The translations under genes were made by a program, and so were the position numbers. Shown here piece after piece: positions 25,780 through 35,673 of a stretch of 64,000 nucleotides of DNA. Origin of the DNA: Pseudomonadota bacterium. Lineage in GTDB: Bacteria; Pseudomonadota; Alphaproteobacteria; Rhodobacterales; Rhodobacteraceae. The stretch's first letter is position 1. Each line of letters starts with the position of its first letter. The notes beneath the pieces were generated by a model. The model searched no databases. It saw nothing but the letters and a program-made list of their open reading frames with translations, and was not told the DNA's origin. The stretch covers positions 1 to 64,000 of the forward strand of contig CAUJIP010000123.1 of assembly GCA_963205235.1 (NCBI GenBank), read 5' to 3'.

Positions 25780-26892
25780 ATGGTCTTCGATTTTCTCAAA
25801 GGCGAATTCATCGACGTCATCTCTTGGCTGGATGACACGCGTGATACGATGGTCTGGCGCTTTGACCGGCGCGGGCAGGCGATCAAGATGGGTGCCAAGC
25901 TGACCGTTCGCGAAGGCCAGGCCGCCGTCTTCATCCACGAAGGCCAACTGGCGGATGTCTTCACCCCCGGTCTCTATCAGCTTGAGACCAACAACATGCC
26001 GATCATGACCACGTTGCAGCACTGGTCCCACGGCTTCCAAAGCCCGTTCAAGTCCGAGGTCTATTTCGTCTCGACCACCCGGTTCAATGACCAGAAATGG
26101 GGCACCAAGAACCCGATCATGGCGCGTGACCCCGAATTCGGCCCGGTCCGCATCCGCGCTTTCGGCACCTATTCGATGCGGGTGACCGACCCCGGCAAGT
26201 TCATGACCGAAATCGTCGGCACCGACGGCGAATTCACCACCGACGAGGTGACGAACCAGATCCGTAATCAGATCGTGCAGTCCGCCAGCCAGGCCTTGGC
26301 GGCTTCGGGCATTCCCGTCCTGGACATGGCCGCGAACCTGGAGGACCTGGGCAAGATCATCGCCGAAAAGATCACCCCCAAGGTCGGCGAATACGGGCTG
26401 TCGATCCCGGAATTCTACATTGAAAACATCAGCCTGCCCGAAGAGGTGGAAAAGGCGATGGACAAGCGCAGCTCCATCGGCGTTGTCGGGGACCTGAACA
26501 AATACATGCAGTTCAACGCCGCCGAGGCGCTGAACCAGCCGGGCGGCGCGATGGGCGCGGCCATGGGCACCGGTCTTGGCGCGGGCATCGGTTTCAACAT
26601 GGCGGCGCAGGCCGCTGGCCCTTGGGGCGCGGCCCAGCCGCCCGCTGCCCCGGCCGCCGCAGCCCCGCCACCGCCGCCCCCGCCGCCTGCGGGCAAGCAG
26701 TGGCACCTTGCCGAAAACGGCGCGACCCAGGGCCCCTTTGGCGACGCCGACCTGCGCCGTCTGGCCATGGAAGGCCGCTTTACCCGCGCCACGATGGTCT
26801 GGAGCCAAGGCCAGGATGGCTGGAAGATGGCCGCCGAGACTGAACTGGCCGCTCTTCTGGACAGCCTGCCCCCGCCGCCCCCCAAACCCTGA
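25780..26892 (+). CDS. SPFH/Band-7 domain protein with C-terminal GYF_2 domain (YdjI-like)
   Basis: 370 residues. The N-terminal two thirds form an SPFH domain of the virion-core/YdjI type (VREGQAAVFIHEGQLADVFTPG, RAFGTYSMRVTDPGKF, YGLSIPEFYIENISLPEEVE). An Ala/Gly-rich linker and a run of prolines lead to a GYF_2 domain (WHLAENGATQGPFGDADLRR ... TMVWSQGQDGWKMA), which usually binds proline-rich partners. No membrane helix is obvious. Members localise membrane stress proteins and often occur beside TelA/XpaC and zinc-ribbon proteins, as here. The next gene starts eight bases downstream. Confidence 0.88.
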   Translation: MVFDFLKGEFIDVISWLDDTRDTMVWRFDRRGQAIKMGAKLTVREGQAAVFIHEGQLADVFTPGLYQLETNNMPIMTTLQHWSHGFQSPFKSEVYFVSTTRFNDQKWGTKNPIMARDPEFGPVRIRAFGTYSMRVTDPGKFMTEIVGTDGEFTTDEVTNQIRNQIVQSASQALAASGIPVLDMAANLEDLGKIIAEKITPKVGEYGLSIPEFYIENISLPEEVEKAMDKRSSIGVVGDLNKYMQFNAAEALNQPGGAMGAAMGTGLGAGIGFNMAAQAAGPWGAAQPPAAPAAAAPPPPPPPPAGKQWHLAENGATQGPFGDADLRRLAMEGRFTRATMVWSQGQDGWKMAAETELAALLDSLPPPPPKP

Positions 26893-26900
26893 GTGACTGA

Positions 26901-28076
26901 ATGGCCGCCGAAGAAGAAGAACACCGCTGGCCCTGCTCGCAATGCGGTGCCAAACTCCGCTACTCTCCAGGCCAGAAAAGCCTGACCTGCGATCATTGCG
27001 GCCATGAACAGGCGATCCCTGAAGCTGTCGATGGCGCCAAGACCCGCGCTTTCAGGGAACTTGACCTTGCGCGGGGCCTGGCCGACGACCTGCCCACCGG
27101 CACGGTCGAGGATGTCCGCACCACCTCTTGCCCCTCTTGCGGTGCCCAGATCGAAGTTACGGGGGCCACCCATGCCACCGAATGCCCGTTCTGCGCCACG
27201 CCCGTGGTGCTGGACACCGGCACCCACCGCCTGATCAAGCCGCAGGCCGTCTTGCCCTTCAAACTTTCGGAACCCGAAGCCCGCAAGCAGATGATCGACT
27301 GGATGGGCAAGCTCTGGTTCGCGCCGAACGGGCTTTTGGAATATTCCCGCAAGGGCCGCGCGATGAACGGGGTCTATGTGCCCTATTGGACCTTCGACGC
27401 CGATACCGCGTCTGACTATACCGGCCAGCGCGGCGAACATTACTGGGAAACCGAACATTATACGGTCACCGTCAACGGCAAGTCCGAATCCCGCACCCGA
27501 CAGGTGCAGAAGACCCGCTGGTATTCCGCCTCGGGCCATGTGGCGCGCGATTTCGACGATGTCCTCGTCATCGCCTCGCACGCCCTGCCAAAAACGCTGG
27601 CCGACAATCTGGAGCCCTGGACTCTGGGCGAACTTGCGCCCTACAGCCCCGAATACCTCGCCGGGTTTCAGGCCGAGGGCTATACCGTCAGTCTTGCCGA
27701 TGGCCATGTCGAAGGCCGCCAGCGCATGTCCCGGGTGATCCATGACGACGTCTGCCGCGACATCGGCGGGGATGAACAACGGGTTCATTCGGTGAATACC
27801 GCCTGGTCCGATGAAACCTTCAAACATGTGCTCTTGCCGGTCTGGATGGCTGCCTACAAGTACAACGCCAAAAGCTACCGTTTCCTGGTGAACGGCCAGA
27901 CGGGCGAGGTGCAGGGCGAACGGCCATGGTCGATCTGGAAGATCGGCTTTGCCGTTGCGGGCGTCGTGGCCGTCATTGCCGCCGCGATCTACCTGATCGG
28001 CCCGGAAAAGCTTGGCTTTGTGGCGGAAAGTGTGGGGGGCCGCATCCCCTATATCAACCTTGAAGGAACAGAGTGA
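26901..28076 (+). CDS. Zinc-ribbon membrane-anchored protein (YdjL-like)
   Basis: 391 residues with two CxxC pairs at the N-terminus (CSQCGAKLRY ... CDHCGH) and two more around residues 77-97 (CPSCGAQ ... CPFCATP), making two zinc ribbons. A beta-rich domain follows (MNGVYVPYWTFDADT, VQKTRWYSASGHV, LPVWMAAYKYNAKSYRFLVNGQTGEV) and a C-terminal membrane helix (IGFAVAGVVAVIAAAIYLIG). Proteins of this type are often annotated as helicase-like or TFIIB-finger proteins because of the ribbon alone; no helicase motifs are present. It closes the five-gene xpaC-telA module and probably works with the preceding SPFH protein. Confidence 0.85.
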   Translation: MAAEEEEHRWPCSQCGAKLRYSPGQKSLTCDHCGHEQAIPEAVDGAKTRAFRELDLARGLADDLPTGTVEDVRTTSCPSCGAQIEVTGATHATECPFCATPVVLDTGTHRLIKPQAVLPFKLSEPEARKQMIDWMGKLWFAPNGLLEYSRKGRAMNGVYVPYWTFDADTASDYTGQRGEHYWETEHYTVTVNGKSESRTRQVQKTRWYSASGHVARDFDDVLVIASHALPKTLADNLEPWTLGELAPYSPEYLAGFQAEGYTVSLADGHVEGRQRMSRVIHDDVCRDIGGDEQRVHSVNTAWSDETFKHVLLPVWMAAYKYNAKSYRFLVNGQTGEVQGERPWSIWKIGFAVAGVVAVIAAAIYLIGPEKLGFVAESVGGRIPYINLEGTE

Positions 28077-28155
28077 CGACCGCCGGAACAGGGCCTGACA
28101 ATTTTCCTGCAGGCACCACCGATCCATGCCATGCTGGCCAAACGGAGGACCGCAC

Positions 28156-28473
28156 ATGCCCAGCATTTCCAAGGATTTCCACGGCCAGACCGTGATCACT
28201 ACCTTCGAGACCACCCCCGCCATGGCCTTCGATCTGGTCGAGGCGCTGGAAGCCGCCTATCGCGACTGCATCCGGCACCAGCCGGGCTATATCGCGGCGG
28301 GTCTGCACATGAACGACGCCCGCACGCGGATCTGCAACTATTCGCAATGGCAACGGCGCGAGGATTACCAGGCGATGCTCCGCACCCCCGAAATGCGCGA
28401 GAGGAACCGCAAGATCAACGAACTCTGCAAAGGCTTCGAACCGGTGATGTACGAAGTCGTCGGCGTCTTCTGA
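28156..28473 (+). CDS. Antibiotic biosynthesis monooxygenase (ABM) domain protein
   Basis: A 105-residue ferredoxin-like ABM protein. The motif pattern TVITTFETTPAMAFDLVEALE, QPGYIAAGLHMNDARTRICN and YSQWQRREDYQAML is standard for the family, which includes small quinol-type monooxygenases and haem-degrading enzymes. The specific role is unknown. acggaggac before the MPSISKDF methionine sets the start ten codons into the track ORF. Confidence 0.85.
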   Translation: MPSISKDFHGQTVITTFETTPAMAFDLVEALEAAYRDCIRHQPGYIAAGLHMNDARTRICNYSQWQRREDYQAMLRTPEMRERNRKINELCKGFEPVMYEVVGVF

Positions 28474-28639
28474 CCCCACCCCGGAACGCCAGCCTTGCCG
28501 CGATGGTCCGGACGGATTGATCCGGCCAGATGGTCTTGCAGACTGCGTCGGCGCACATCTTCCGGTTGCGGCGCAGGCCCGATCTGGCCTAGGCATTGGG
28601 CCAATCCGCACCAACGCGCCCATCCTGATCGGAGCCCCG

Positions 28640-29035
28640 ATGCAGCTTGTCCACCTCGTCGCGATCCTTGCGGTCCTGCAATATATCTTCTTCGGCAAGC
28701 TGACAGGCGAGGCCCGTGCGAAGTCCGGCCTGAAGGCCCCGGCGATGACCGGGGATGAAGGGTTCGAGAGGATGCACCGGGTGCATATGAACACGTTGGA
28801 AACGCTGGTCGCCTTCCTGCCGTCGCTGTTCCTTGCGGCGGCCTATTGGTCCAGCCTTTTGGTCGCGGCGCTTGGCGCGGTCTATCTTGTCGGACGGTTC
28901 GTCTATTGGCGCGCCTATGTCGCCAACCCGTCCCGGCGCTTTGTCGGCTTCATGCTGTCGGTGGGCCCGACAATCCTGCTGGCGGTCATGGCGCTGGTCG
29001 GGAACCTTCTTACCCTTGTCGGCCTTTGGGGCTGA
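28640..29035 (+). CDS. MAPEG family membrane protein
   Basis: A 131-residue four-helix membrane protein of the MAPEG superfamily (eicosanoid and glutathione metabolism in eukaryotes). Recognition rests on the R-x-H-x-N-T-x-E segment MHRVHMNTLETLVAFLP and RFVYWRAYVANPSRRFVGFMLS. The bacterial role is probably a glutathione-dependent membrane detoxification activity, by family. The ATG at 28640 follows a cggagcc site; the upstream part of the track ORF is non-coding. Confidence 0.85.
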   Translation: MQLVHLVAILAVLQYIFFGKLTGEARAKSGLKAPAMTGDEGFERMHRVHMNTLETLVAFLPSLFLAAAYWSSLLVAALGAVYLVGRFVYWRAYVANPSRRFVGFMLSVGPTILLAVMALVGNLLTLVGLWG

Positions 29036-29159
29036 TCCCTTCGGCGAACCAACTGGCCCCGGCGCGCTGACATCTGCACAAGCGCTGCACGGATCACGCA
29101 AGCGATCTGCGCAGGGGCGCGCGCAGTCTTTCGGCAGGACAAGCCGAGAGGGGCAGAAC

Positions 29160-30608
29160 ATGGCGGAATGGGTATTGCGCGGGGTGCCGGGGGCACTGGC
29201 GATGGATGCGTGGTGGTTGGGTGACACGACCCCCGCACCACAGGCGGATGGATCACAGGCCAAGCTGGCCCCGGCGCGGGGCGTGCTGACCCTGCTGGCG
29301 CTGGTCGGGATCGGGGATGTCCTGTTCTTCCGTCAGGCCGTTGGGCTGTCACTGGCGATCTTTGCCGGGGCGGTGTTTCTGGCGGTGCTTGCCACCCTGC
29401 CGACCCGGGCGCAGCTTTACCCGTCGCTTCTGATGCTTTTGTCGGTCCTTCCCGTCATCGACTATGTGCAAGCCCTGTCGCTGGCCTTTCTGGCTGTCGG
29501 GCTGACGGCAAGCCTGCTTTGGGCGCGCGGCGGAACGACGGCGCTGATGCAGCGGGGTCTGGCACTTTGGGCGACCCTGCCGTGGCGCGGGATCGGGGAT
29601 GGGTATCGCCAGACCACCACGGTGATGCAAAGCGACGCCCTGCGCGGCCAATGGCGCGCGGCGCGCAGCTGGGCCTTTCCGGCGGGCGGGGCACTGGTTC
29701 TGGTCGGACTCTTGTTGCTGGCCAACCCGCTGTTGGTCCGAATGCTGTCCGATCTTTTCGCCATTCAGGGCGAGGGGATCGTGACCCTTGGCCGCCTGTC
29801 GCTGTGGCTGGGCCTTGCACTGGCCCTTTGGCCCCTGCTTGCCCCGCCGCCACCGGCCTTGGCGATCCCCCTTCCCGCAGTTCCCGCCCGCTTTCGCCCC
29901 GGCGCGCAATCGGTCGCGCGGGGTCTTCTGGTGTTCAACGTGATCCTTGGAGTGCAGACCCTGATGGACGCCGCCTATCTTTGGGGCGGGGCCGTCCTGC
30001 CCGAAGGCATGAGTGCCGCCGAATACGCCCATCGCGGCGCTTATCCCCTGCTGGTGACTGCCCTTCTGGCCGGGGCCTTCGCCCTTGCCGCCCGCCCCTT
30101 CGCGCGTGAGGATCGGCACCTGCGCTGGCTTCTCCTCCTGTGGCTCGCGCAGAACGTGGCCCTTGTCCTGTCGTCGCTCCTGCGGCTGGAACTGTACGTC
30201 GAAGCCTTCGGCCTGACCTATCTGCGCCTGCATTCCGCGATCTGGATGGGGCTGGTCGCCGCAGGCCTTGGCCTGACCGCTTGGCAAGTCTGGCGGGACC
30301 GGTCGAACCTTTGGCTGCTGACCCGAACCGCCGCCATGACACTGGCCACGCTTTACGCCTGCTGTTTCGTGAACTTTGCCGCGATCATCGCGACCGAAAA
30401 CCTGTCGCGAGAGCGGTTCGACGGTACCTATGTCTGTTCGCTTGGCCCGACTGCGGCGGCGGCAATTGTCGCCTCCGGGAACGTCCCGGTCCACTGGGCG
30501 CCCTGCGATCTTGCAGGACCCCATATCGAAGGCTGGCGCGATTGGGGCTTCCGTAATTGGCGCGTCAGCCGTTATCTGGACCAGATGCCGGTCATGGAGA
30601 GGCCATGA
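29160..30608 (+). CDS. DUF4153/DUF4173 multi-pass membrane protein
   Basis: 482 residues (from MAEWVLRGVPGALAMDAWW) with roughly ten to twelve hydrophobic segments and a soluble C-terminus of about 80 residues. The pattern resembles the DUF4153/DUF4173 family, including NLLRDQ-like RERFDGTYVCSLG and an ending with WRDWGFRNWRVSRY. The function is unknown. Its stop overlaps the start of a response-regulator gene (ATGA), and the paired sensor kinase follows. I infer a functional link, for instance as the membrane signal input for a kinase that has almost no extracytoplasmic domain. Confidence 0.78.
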   Translation: MAEWVLRGVPGALAMDAWWLGDTTPAPQADGSQAKLAPARGVLTLLALVGIGDVLFFRQAVGLSLAIFAGAVFLAVLATLPTRAQLYPSLLMLLSVLPVIDYVQALSLAFLAVGLTASLLWARGGTTALMQRGLALWATLPWRGIGDGYRQTTTVMQSDALRGQWRAARSWAFPAGGALVLVGLLLLANPLLVRMLSDLFAIQGEGIVTLGRLSLWLGLALALWPLLAPPPPALAIPLPAVPARFRPGAQSVARGLLVFNVILGVQTLMDAAYLWGGAVLPEGMSAAEYAHRGAYPLLVTALLAGAFALAARPFAREDRHLRWLLLLWLAQNVALVLSSLLRLELYVEAFGLTYLRLHSAIWMGLVAAGLGLTAWQVWRDRSNLWLLTRTAAMTLATLYACCFVNFAAIIATENLSRERFDGTYVCSLGPTAAAAIVASGNVPVHWAPCDLAGPHIEGWRDWGFRNWRVSRYLDQMPVMERP

Positions 30609-31282
30609 AAATCCTTGTCGTCGATGACGACCCGCAGTTGCGGTCACTGGTGGGGCTTGCGCTGGACCGCGCGGGCTTTGCCGTCGTCACCGCCGCCGAT
30701 GGCCAATCCGCGCTGATGCAGGCCGCACGCGAACTGCCCGATCTGATCGTCCTGGATCAGGGCCTGCCCGAACTTGACGGGCTGGAAGTATGCCGCCGCA
30801 TCCGCGCCAAGTCCGAAGTGCCGATTGTCTTTTTGACCGCGCGGGATGATGAACTTGACCGCGTGCTTGGCCTTGAACTGGGCGCCGACGACTATGTGAC
30901 CAAACCCTTCAGCCCCCGCGAACTGGTCGCCCGGATCAAGGCGATCCTGAAACGGGCACGGGGTGGTGCTGCCTCCCCCGTCCTGCGCCACGGTCAGGTG
31001 ACGGTCGAACCCGCCCGGCATTTCTGCAAGGTCGGCGAAGCCGAGATTCCCTTGACCGGCACCGAACTTGCCATCCTGAAATGCCTGATCCAATCGCCCG
31101 AACGGGTCACGACACGGCCTGCGCTGGTCGATCAGGTCTGGGGCGCGGGCAGCCCGGTTTCTGACCGCACCCTTGACAGCCACCTGCGCAACCTGCGCGC
31201 CAAACTGGCCGAGGCCGGTTGCCCGGATGCCATTGACACGCTGCACGGTGTAGGCCTGCGGATGGGCCCATGCCAGGCATAA
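30605..31282 (+). CDS. OmpR/PhoB-family response regulator
   Basis: 225 residues. The receiver domain has the acidic pair in LVVDDDPQ, phospho-Asp in LIVLDQGLPELDG, Thr in VFLTARDD and Lys in YVTKPFSPREL. It is followed by a winged-helix Trans_reg_C domain (IPLTGTELAILKCLIQSPERV, then VSDRTLDSHLRNLRAKL). It is translationally coupled upstream to the DUF4173 gene and overlaps the kinase gene by 13 bases. Targets are unknown; autoregulation of this three-gene unit is plausible. Confidence 0.93.
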   Translation: MKILVVDDDPQLRSLVGLALDRAGFAVVTAADGQSALMQAARELPDLIVLDQGLPELDGLEVCRRIRAKSEVPIVFLTARDDELDRVLGLELGADDYVTKPFSPRELVARIKAILKRARGGAASPVLRHGQVTVEPARHFCKVGEAEIPLTGTELAILKCLIQSPERVTTRPALVDQVWGAGSPVSDRTLDSHLRNLRAKLAEAGCPDAIDTLHGVGLRMGPCQA

Positions 31283-32244
31283 GGCGCAAATGGCGGCCGA
31301 CGCTTTGGCAGGTCTTGGGTGGCGCGCTTCTTGGCACGCTTGGCCTGTCGTTCCTTGGCCTTGTCACCCTGCGCCTGATCGGACCACTGATCGGCTATCG
31401 CTGGGGCGTCGTGCTGGTGGGCGGCGCGATTCTGCTGGCCACGATGCTCCTTGGGGCTTTGCTGGCACGGCTTCTGCTTCGCCCGATCTCGGCCCTGGCC
31501 GAACGCGCAGGGGACTTGCGGCAGGACCCGATGGCGCGGGCCGAACCCTTGGCGCATTACGGCACCCGCGAATTGCGCGATCTGGGCGAAAGCGTCCTTG
31601 CCATGGCAGGCCGATTGCAAGCGCGTGAGGCGACGATCCGCAGCTTTACCGACCATGTCACACATGAGATGAAGACCCCCCTTTCCGCGATCCGCGCGGC
31701 GGTGGAACTGCTGGAGGATGCGGCCCTGCAGGGCGAGGACAAGGCTCTTGTCGCCAGCATCGCCACGGCTGGGGCACAAATGGAACGCCAGTTGCAGGCC
31801 TTGCGGCAGGCCGCAGCGGCGCGCGAACCGGGGCATCACGGCACCGGGCGGCTGGACGAGGTTCTGTCCGCTCTGCAAGCCGCGCATCCGGGCCTTTCGC
31901 TGGACGTAACGGGGGCAAACCAGCCCCTGCCGCTTGCCGCCGGGGGGCTGACGGTGATCTTGCAGCAGCTTTTGTCCAATGCGGCGGCAGCCGGGGCGAC
32001 AGAGGTGGCGATTGCAGCGGAACCCGGTCGCCTGACGATCCATGACAACGGCAGCGGCATTTCCCCCGGCAACCGTGCCCGTGTGTTCGACCCCTTCTTC
32101 ACCACCCGTCGCGACACCGGCGGCACTGGCATGGGCCTGACCATCACCGCCAACCTTCTGGCGGCGCATGGGGCCGAGATCAGGCTTCTGTCCCCCGACC
32201 AAGGCGCGGGGTTCGAGATCACCTTCGACTCCGACCGTGGCTGA
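31270..32244 (+). CDS. Sensor histidine kinase
   Basis: 324 residues. Two transmembrane helices (about residues 14-35 and 45-67) are separated by only a few residues, so there is essentially no periplasmic sensor. A HAMP-like region follows, then the H-box FTDHVTHEMKTPLSAIRAAVE, an N-box (LLSNAAAAGATEVAI), and G-boxes (DNGSGISPGN, FDPFFTTRRDTGGTGMGL). It is complete and pairs with the response regulator just upstream. The missing sensor domain suggests that it senses within the membrane or through the co-encoded DUF4173 protein. Confidence 0.93.
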   Translation: MPGIRRKWRPTLWQVLGGALLGTLGLSFLGLVTLRLIGPLIGYRWGVVLVGGAILLATMLLGALLARLLLRPISALAERAGDLRQDPMARAEPLAHYGTRELRDLGESVLAMAGRLQAREATIRSFTDHVTHEMKTPLSAIRAAVELLEDAALQGEDKALVASIATAGAQMERQLQALRQAAAAREPGHHGTGRLDEVLSALQAAHPGLSLDVTGANQPLPLAAGGLTVILQQLLSNAAAAGATEVAIAAEPGRLTIHDNGSGISPGNRARVFDPFFTTRRDTGGTGMGLTITANLLAAHGAEIRLLSPDQGAGFEITFDSDRG

Positions 32245-32253
32245 TCCGGGGGC

Positions 32254-32895
32254 CTACACCGGGAAATGCTGGAGGATCGCGTCGGCAAAAGCCTTTGCCA
32301 ACGGCGCATTCGCTTCGGGGCCGTAATGGATGCCGTCAATCGGCGAAACCTTGACCACCTGCCCCGCGTCCAGAAACGGCACCCCGGACCGGCGGGCCGC
32401 AGCCGCAACCTCTGCCGCCAAGGCCTGCGACTTTGCAGCACCCCCGGCGAACATGTTGGCAAGACAGCCGACCTCGACAATCGGCGGCGGGGCGACCAGC
32501 AAGACCCCCGGCGCCACCCCGCCCGGCCCGGCCCCCGAGGCGCGAATCACCCGGACCAACCGCTCCAGCGACAGTGCGATGTCGCCTGCATTGACGCTGA
32601 AGCGTTCCTTCAGGTCATTGGTCCCCAGCATGATCAGCACCACGTCGATGGGCTGATGACTTTCCAACAGCGACGGCAGCACTGTCAGCCCGTTGCGATG
32701 CGGGCCTTCGATCGGATCGTCATGCACGGTGGTCCGTCCGGGGTGACCTTCGGCGATCACCTCCCAGTCAGGCAAAAGCTTGGCCAGGCGCGTGGCCCAG
32801 CGCTCATCCCGCGGGAAGCGGTCCGATGCCCCAAGGTCCGGCACCGGCATCGTGCCGTGGGTGTTGCTGTCGCCGAACAAAAGCACTGTACGCAT
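32254..32895 (-). CDS. SGNH/GDSL-family hydrolase (arylesterase-like)
   Basis: 213 residues from MRTVLLFGDSNTHG, the GDS block with nucleophilic Ser. Block III is MLGTNDLKERF, and the catalytic Asp/His pair is in DGIHYGPEANAPLAKA. The overall layout is that of cytosolic arylesterase/acetyl-esterase SGNH proteins. The track adds 20 N-terminal codons; AAGGAATG before 32895 supports the shorter start. It is convergent with the histidine kinase (nine-base gap) and 63 bases downstream of adenine deaminase on the same strand. Confidence 0.9.
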   Translation of the reverse strand: MRTVLLFGDSNTHGTMPVPDLGASDRFPRDERWATRLAKLLPDWEVIAEGHPGRTTVHDDPIEGPHRNGLTVLPSLLESHQPIDVVLIMLGTNDLKERFSVNAGDIALSLERLVRVIRASGAGPGGVAPGVLLVAPPPIVEVGCLANMFAGGAAKSQALAAEVAAAARRSGVPFLDAGQVVKVSPIDGIHYGPEANAPLAKAFADAILQHFPV

Positions 32896-32958
32896 TGAAC
32901 ATTCCTTGCCTGATTCTGGGGCCATTCCGCCCGCTTCCTTGCACTTTTCCGACAAAGC

Positions 32959-34659
32959 TTAGGGGATGATCTCGAACCGGTCCACGTCGACCATCCCCAT
33001 GTCGGTGATCTTCAGGTGCGGGATCACCGGCAGGGCAAGGAAGGCAAGCTGCAGGAAAGGTTCCTCTAGCACCACCTCCAGCGACCGGGCAGCGGCGCGC
33101 AGGGCGACCAGTTTTTCCCGCACTTCCTCGAACGACAAAAGGCTCATCAGCCCCGCCACCGGCAGCGCCAGTTCGGCCAGCACGCGGCCACCTTCCACCA
33201 CGACAAAGCCGCCCTCGATCTGCCCCAGTCGGTTTGCCGCCAGCGCCATGTCATCGTAATCCGCCCCCACCACCGCGATGTTGTGATGGTCGTGGCAGAC
33301 GGTCGAGCCAATCGCCCCGCGCTTCAGCCCGAAGCCCTTTACAAACCCCGTCGCGCGGTTGCCGTTCACCCCGTGCCGCTCCACCACGGCGATCTTGACC
33401 AGATCCCGCGCCAGATCGGGACGCTTGTCGCCATCTTCCGGCGCGATGTCGAAGTTCAGGTGTTCGGTGATGATCTTCCCCGGCAGGATGCCGATCACCG
33501 GCGTTTCCACCCGGTTGCCGCCGGTGCGGAAATCCCGCGCCGAAACGGGCGGTGCCTTGACCGAATGCCGGGCAACCGGTTCGGTCACCCCCCGCGCGGC
33601 ATAGGCCTCGTCCCCCGCGACCACACCCCCCGCCAGCACCAGCGAGGCATTGCAGCCTTCCAGTGTGTCGATCACCGCGATATCGGCGCGCTTTCCCGGC
33701 GCGATCAGGCCCCGGTCTTTCAGCCCGAAGGCCTCGGCAGCACTCAACGACGCCGCGCGATAGACGGCCAAGGGCGGCGCGCCCAAGGCAATCGCCGTGC
33801 GGATCATGTAATCCAGATGCCCGTGTTCGCCGATGTCCAAGGGGTTCCGGTCATCGGTGCAGAAGGCCAGATAGGGTGCCTGCCGTTCGGTCAGCAGCCC
33901 GACCAGCGCGTGCAGGTCCTTTGACACCGACCCTTCGCGGATCAGGACGCGCATCCCCTTGCGCAGCTTTTCCAGCCCCTCGTCATAGCTGGTCGCCTCA
34001 TGCTCTGTCCGGATGCCCGCGCTGATATAGCCGTTCAGGTCATTCCCGCGCAAAAGCGGCGCGTGGCCGTCGATATGGCGGCCCTGAAACGCCTCAAGCT
34101 TTTCCATGCAGCCGGGGTCTTTGAACAGCACGCCGGGGTAATTCATGAATTCGGCCAGCCCGATCACCTTGGGATGGTCCATCAAGGGCACAAGATCGGC
34201 CGCTGAAAGCCGCGCGCCTGTCGTCTCCATATGGGTCGAGGGCACGCAGGAGGACAGGTTGACCCGCAGGTCCATCACCAGCTGCGCCGCACTGTCCAGA
34301 AAGAACCGGATGCCGGGAATGCCGCAGACATTGGCAATCTCATGCGGGTCGCAGATCGCGGTGGTGACGCCGCGAGGGCCCACACAGCGGTCAAACTCAT
34401 GCGGCGTGACAAGTGAGCTTTCCACATGCAGGTGCGTGTCGATGAACCCCGGCACCAGCACCCGACCCGACACATCGATTTCGCGCTTGCCAGAATAGTG
34501 CCCGAACACCCCCACAATCGTATCGCCACAGATCGCGACATCCGTTTCCACCAGATCGCCGGTGATCAGGTCGAACACCCGCCCGCCCTTCAGCACCAGA
34601 TCGGCGGGCACGATCCCCCGGCCCTGATCAATTCTGTCAGCAAGTGGCGCTTTCGGCAT
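32959..34659 (-). CDS. ade: Adenine deaminase
   Basis: A 566-residue amidohydrolase that converts adenine to hypoxanthine in purine salvage. Metal-site motifs are [34 protein letters not shown] and the family-specific C-terminal [17 protein letters not shown] six bases before MPKAPLAD supports that start over the track start seven codons earlier. It is divergent from the EamA transporter gene, with 84 bases between them that must hold both promoters. Confidence 0.95.
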   Translation of the reverse strand: MPKAPLADRIDQGRGIVPADLVLKGGRVFDLITGDLVETDVAICGDTIVGVFGHYSGKREIDVSGRVLVPGFIDTHLHVESSLVTPHEFDRCVGPRGVTTAICDPHEIANVCGIPGIRFFLDSAAQLVMDLRVNLSSCVPSTHMETTGARLSAADLVPLMDHPKVIGLAEFMNYPGVLFKDPGCMEKLEAFQGRHIDGHAPLLRGNDLNGYISAGIRTEHEATSYDEGLEKLRKGMRVLIREGSVSKDLHALVGLLTERQAPYLAFCTDDRNPLDIGEHGHLDYMIRTAIALGAPPLAVYRAASLSAAEAFGLKDRGLIAPGKRADIAVIDTLEGCNASLVLAGGVVAGDEAYAARGVTEPVARHSVKAPPVSARDFRTGGNRVETPVIGILPGKIITEHLNFDIAPEDGDKRPDLARDLVKIAVVERHGVNGNRATGFVKGFGLKRGAIGSTVCHDHHNIAVVGADYDDMALAANRLGQIEGGFVVVEGGRVLAELALPVAGLMSLLSFEEVREKLVALRAAARSLEVVLEEPFLQLAFLALPVIPHLKITDMGMVDVDRFEIIP

Positions 34660-34743
34660 GGCATTCTCCCTTTCCATCATGGAAAACCAAAGGGGGGCCG
34701 CCGTCCATAGGCTTCCTCGTGAAACTCCTTTCGGAAAGTCCTG

Positions 34744-35664
34744 ATGCGCCCTCTGCGTGGCATCGCCATGAAGCTGGTCTCGGTCCTTGTGTTCATCGTC
34801 ATGTCGGCGGTGATCAAGGCAACCGATGGCCGCGTGCCGGTGGGCGAGGTGGTGTTCTTCCGGTCGCTTTTTGCAATCCCGGTGATCTTGGGCTGGCTGG
34901 CGTGGCGGGGGGAACTCGCGCAGGGGTTAAAGGCGCAAGATCCGCTGGGCCATGTCTGGCGCGGCTTTGCCGGAACCACGGCGATGGGCCTTGGCTTTGC
35001 GGGCCTGACCTTCCTGCCCCTGCCCGAGGTGACGGCGCTTGGCTATGCAGCACCCCTGCTGACCGTGGTCTTCGCCGCCATGTTTCTGGGCGAAGAGGTC
35101 CGCGCCTTTCGCATCGGCTGCGTCGTGCTTGGCATGGTCGGCGTGATGATCGTGCTGGCCCCGCGCCTGACGCTGGGGGCCGATGCAGCAGGCAGCGCTG
35201 CGGCCTTTGGCGCGCTTTTGGTCCTGTGTGGAGCAGTCTTTTCAGCGCTGGCGCAGGTCTTTGTCCGCAAGCTGGTGATGAGCGAGACAACCTCCTCGAT
35301 CGTCTTCCGCTTTTCCCTGACATCGACCGTCCTTGCGCTGACGACATTGCCCTTCGGCTGGGTCTGGCCCACGCCGGGGGATGCGGCGATGCTGGTCGGG
35401 GCAGGGTTGATGGGCGGGGTCGGGCAGATTTTCCTGACCTCCAGCTACCGCGACGCCGATGCCTCGCTGGTGGCACCGTTCGAATATGCGTCCATGCTGT
35501 TTTCGCTGGCCATCGGCTATCTGGTCTTTGCCGAAGTGCCCAGCCGCGCGATGCTGATCGGGGCGACGCTGATCGTGACGGCGGGGGTTCTGATCATCTG
35601 GCGCGAACGGCGGTTGGGGCTGGAACGCACAAGGCAACGCGGCGCGATGACACCGCAAGGCTAA
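34744..35664 (+). CDS. EamA/DMT-family transporter
   Basis: A 306-residue, ten-helix drug/metabolite transporter with two EamA repeats. The first ends near [24 protein letters not shown] and the second near [26 protein letters not shown], both with the typical Glu-containing end of helix. The substrate is unknown. Divergent pairing with adenine deaminase hints at a purine link, but this is only positional. An alternative start MKLVSVLV lies eight codons in. Confidence 0.88.
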   Translation: MRPLRGIAMKLVSVLVFIVMSAVIKATDGRVPVGEVVFFRSLFAIPVILGWLAWRGELAQGLKAQDPLGHVWRGFAGTTAMGLGFAGLTFLPLPEVTALGYAAPLLTVVFAAMFLGEEVRAFRIGCVVLGMVGVMIVLAPRLTLGADAAGSAAAFGALLVLCGAVFSALAQVFVRKLVMSETTSSIVFRFSLTSTVLALTTLPFGWVWPTPGDAAMLVGAGLMGGVGQIFLTSSYRDADASLVAPFEYASMLFSLAIGYLVFAEVPSRAMLIGATLIVTAGVLIIWRERRLGLERTRQRGAMTPQG

Positions 35665-35673
35665 GGTAAGTGC

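Noticed and set aside
26415-28223. 602-codon minus-strand ORF opposite the SPFH and zinc-ribbon genes
   Set aside because: Covers parts of two certain plus-strand genes and has antisense-like composition.
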